NCBI GenBank assembly: GCA_947303535.1
Contig: CAMYYQ010000112.1
Location: 1 to 5,370, forward strand
From: an uncultured Ruminococcus sp.
Lineage (GTDB): Bacteria; Bacillota_A; Clostridia; Oscillospirales; Ruminococcaceae
DNA length: 5,370 nucleotides
Direction of reading: 5' to 3'
A program made the position numbers and the translations under genes. Below the pieces are notes generated by a model that saw nothing but the letters and a program-made list of their open reading frames with translations, was not told the DNA's origin and did not search any database. Position 1 is the first letter of the stretch; each line of letters starts with the position of its first letter. Positions 4,762 to 5,370 of this stretch are shown here, piece by piece.

Positions 4762-5370
4762 TTATATTTGGGGTACAACAGGCGCAACAGTCATCATGTT
4801 ATACACCATAAAGGAGTACAGCGCTGCCTGACCTGCCGCCATAAGTATACGTTTTTTCAGTTCATCGTTTATATTGATATCTCTTGCATAAGCACTTGTC
4901 AGAAGCATAAAAGCGTGACACACAGGCTCGTCACCGTCAAATCCCGAAAGATCGAACACAGCCTTGTGCTGCGAAAGAAAGGCTTCAACATCGCTGACAT
5001 CGCCGATTATCTCGCTGCTGTCGAAATCAGCAATAGACATAGCCGCCAGCATGGCAAGTTCATAGCGCTTGCCGTATTTCTTTCCCTTTTTGAGCATACT
5101 GTCATAAAGCTCCTTGAATTTCGCACACTTGTCCTCGGGTCTGCCGTCAGACATTGCCAGAACATGAGATACCGACTGCATACTGTTCTTTGCATCACTG
5201 TGCTTGAGAAGCTTATAGCTCGCTTCCATGTCCTCTATAAGGTCGTCGTCGGACTTCTCCGAAAATGCCAGCATGACCGCAAAAGCGATATTCTCCTTTG
5301 TAGTAAGGATACGGTGCTCTTTTTTCATTCTGTCATATATCTGCCTTCCGCGCCTGATGAATTCCTCAGC
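4762..5370 (-). CDS. DUF4003-like protein, C-terminal 202 residues (partial)
   Basis: The frame is open from the right edge of the window to TAA at 4762-4764, so the true start lies outside. An ATG at 5328 is not a credible start: it has no ribosome binding site, and the 14 upstream codons continue the family pattern (FIRRGRQIYDRM, then KKEHRILTTKENIAFAVMLA). This block, together with SMQSVSHVLAMSDG and the following LKKGKKYGKRYELAMLAAM, resembles what I recall of DUF4003, a family of uncharacterised Firmicutes proteins of roughly 320 residues. It looks soluble and mostly helical, with an alanine- and methionine-rich C-terminal helix ending in TVAPVVPQI. The function is unknown. It precedes ppk2 by 53 bp on the same strand, with no terminator visible between them. 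Confidence 0.75.
   Translation of the reverse strand, partial: AEEFIRRGRQIYDRMKKEHRILTTKENIAFAVMLAFSEKSDDDLIEDMEASYKLLKHSDAKNSMQSVSHVLAMSDGRPEDKCAKFKELYDSMLKKGKKYGKRYELAMLAAMSIADFDSSEIIGDVSDVEAFLSQHKAVFDLSGFDGDEPVCHAFMLLTSAYARDININDELKKRILMAAGQAALYSFMVYNMMTVAPVVPQI

Noticed and set aside
4709..4785. Possible ppk2 promoter (TTGTAC with TATA-like boxes) overlapping the end of the DUF4003-like gene
   Set aside because: Available -35/-10 pairings have spacers of about 15 or 20 bp and poor -35 matches, in a stretch where TATA-like strings are abundant.
5007..5198. Minus-strand open frame of 63 codons inside the DUF4003-like gene
   Set aside because: It is an alternative frame within a longer coding frame with family-like sequence; no start signal.

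Overview
The window looks like a chromosomal segment of a moderate-G+C Clostridia species, most likely a Ruminococcus or close Oscillospiraceae relative. This rests on the Firmicutes-type RpoB N-terminus, strong AGGAGG ribosome binding sites, Gram-positive TRTG-extended -10 promoters, a Thr/Glu-rich lipoprotein linker and a DUF4003-like protein. The genus is an inference from style, not a database match. All five protein genes lie on the minus strand, so transcription runs from high to low coordinates.

Reading in the direction of transcription, 5370-4762 is the C-terminal part of a DUF4003-like protein cut by the right edge. After 53 bp, ppk2 (4708-3752) encodes a class III-like polyphosphate kinase 2 with a lysine-rich tail. 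A GC-rich hairpin without a U-tract follows it. Next comes a two-gene unit: a FadR-subfamily GntR regulator (3503-2835), with a near-consensus promoter and a candidate operator palindrome, then 26 bp later a secreted TraB/GumN (TIKI-like) putative lipoprotein (2808-1732) ending in a good intrinsic terminator (1683-1722). A 357-bp noncoding region (1375-1731) separates this from rpoB, whose first 458 codons run off the left edge at position 1.

The noncoding region upstream of rpoB is the most unusual part. It holds a perfect-consensus minus-strand promoter for rpoB (TTGACA, 17 bp, TATAAT), about 175 nt of leader with a stem-loop near the ribosome binding site, and a second consensus promoter on the opposite strand (TTGACA, 18 bp, extended TATAAT). 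The opposite-strand promoter faces the rpoB promoter. About 100 bp downstream of its start it meets a textbook plus-strand intrinsic terminator (1612-1645) with no gene in between. The simplest reading is a short RNA of about 125 nt transcribed head-on across the rpoB promoter. No known RNA family was recognised, so this is a candidate only.

The genes do not form one recognisable pathway. rpoB is core transcription, ppk2 is polyphosphate and nucleotide energy metabolism, and the regulator plus TraB lipoprotein look like a small self-contained envelope unit of unknown purpose. There are no tRNA, rRNA, CRISPR or mobile elements. Apart from the rpoB upstream arrangement the region appears ordinary.
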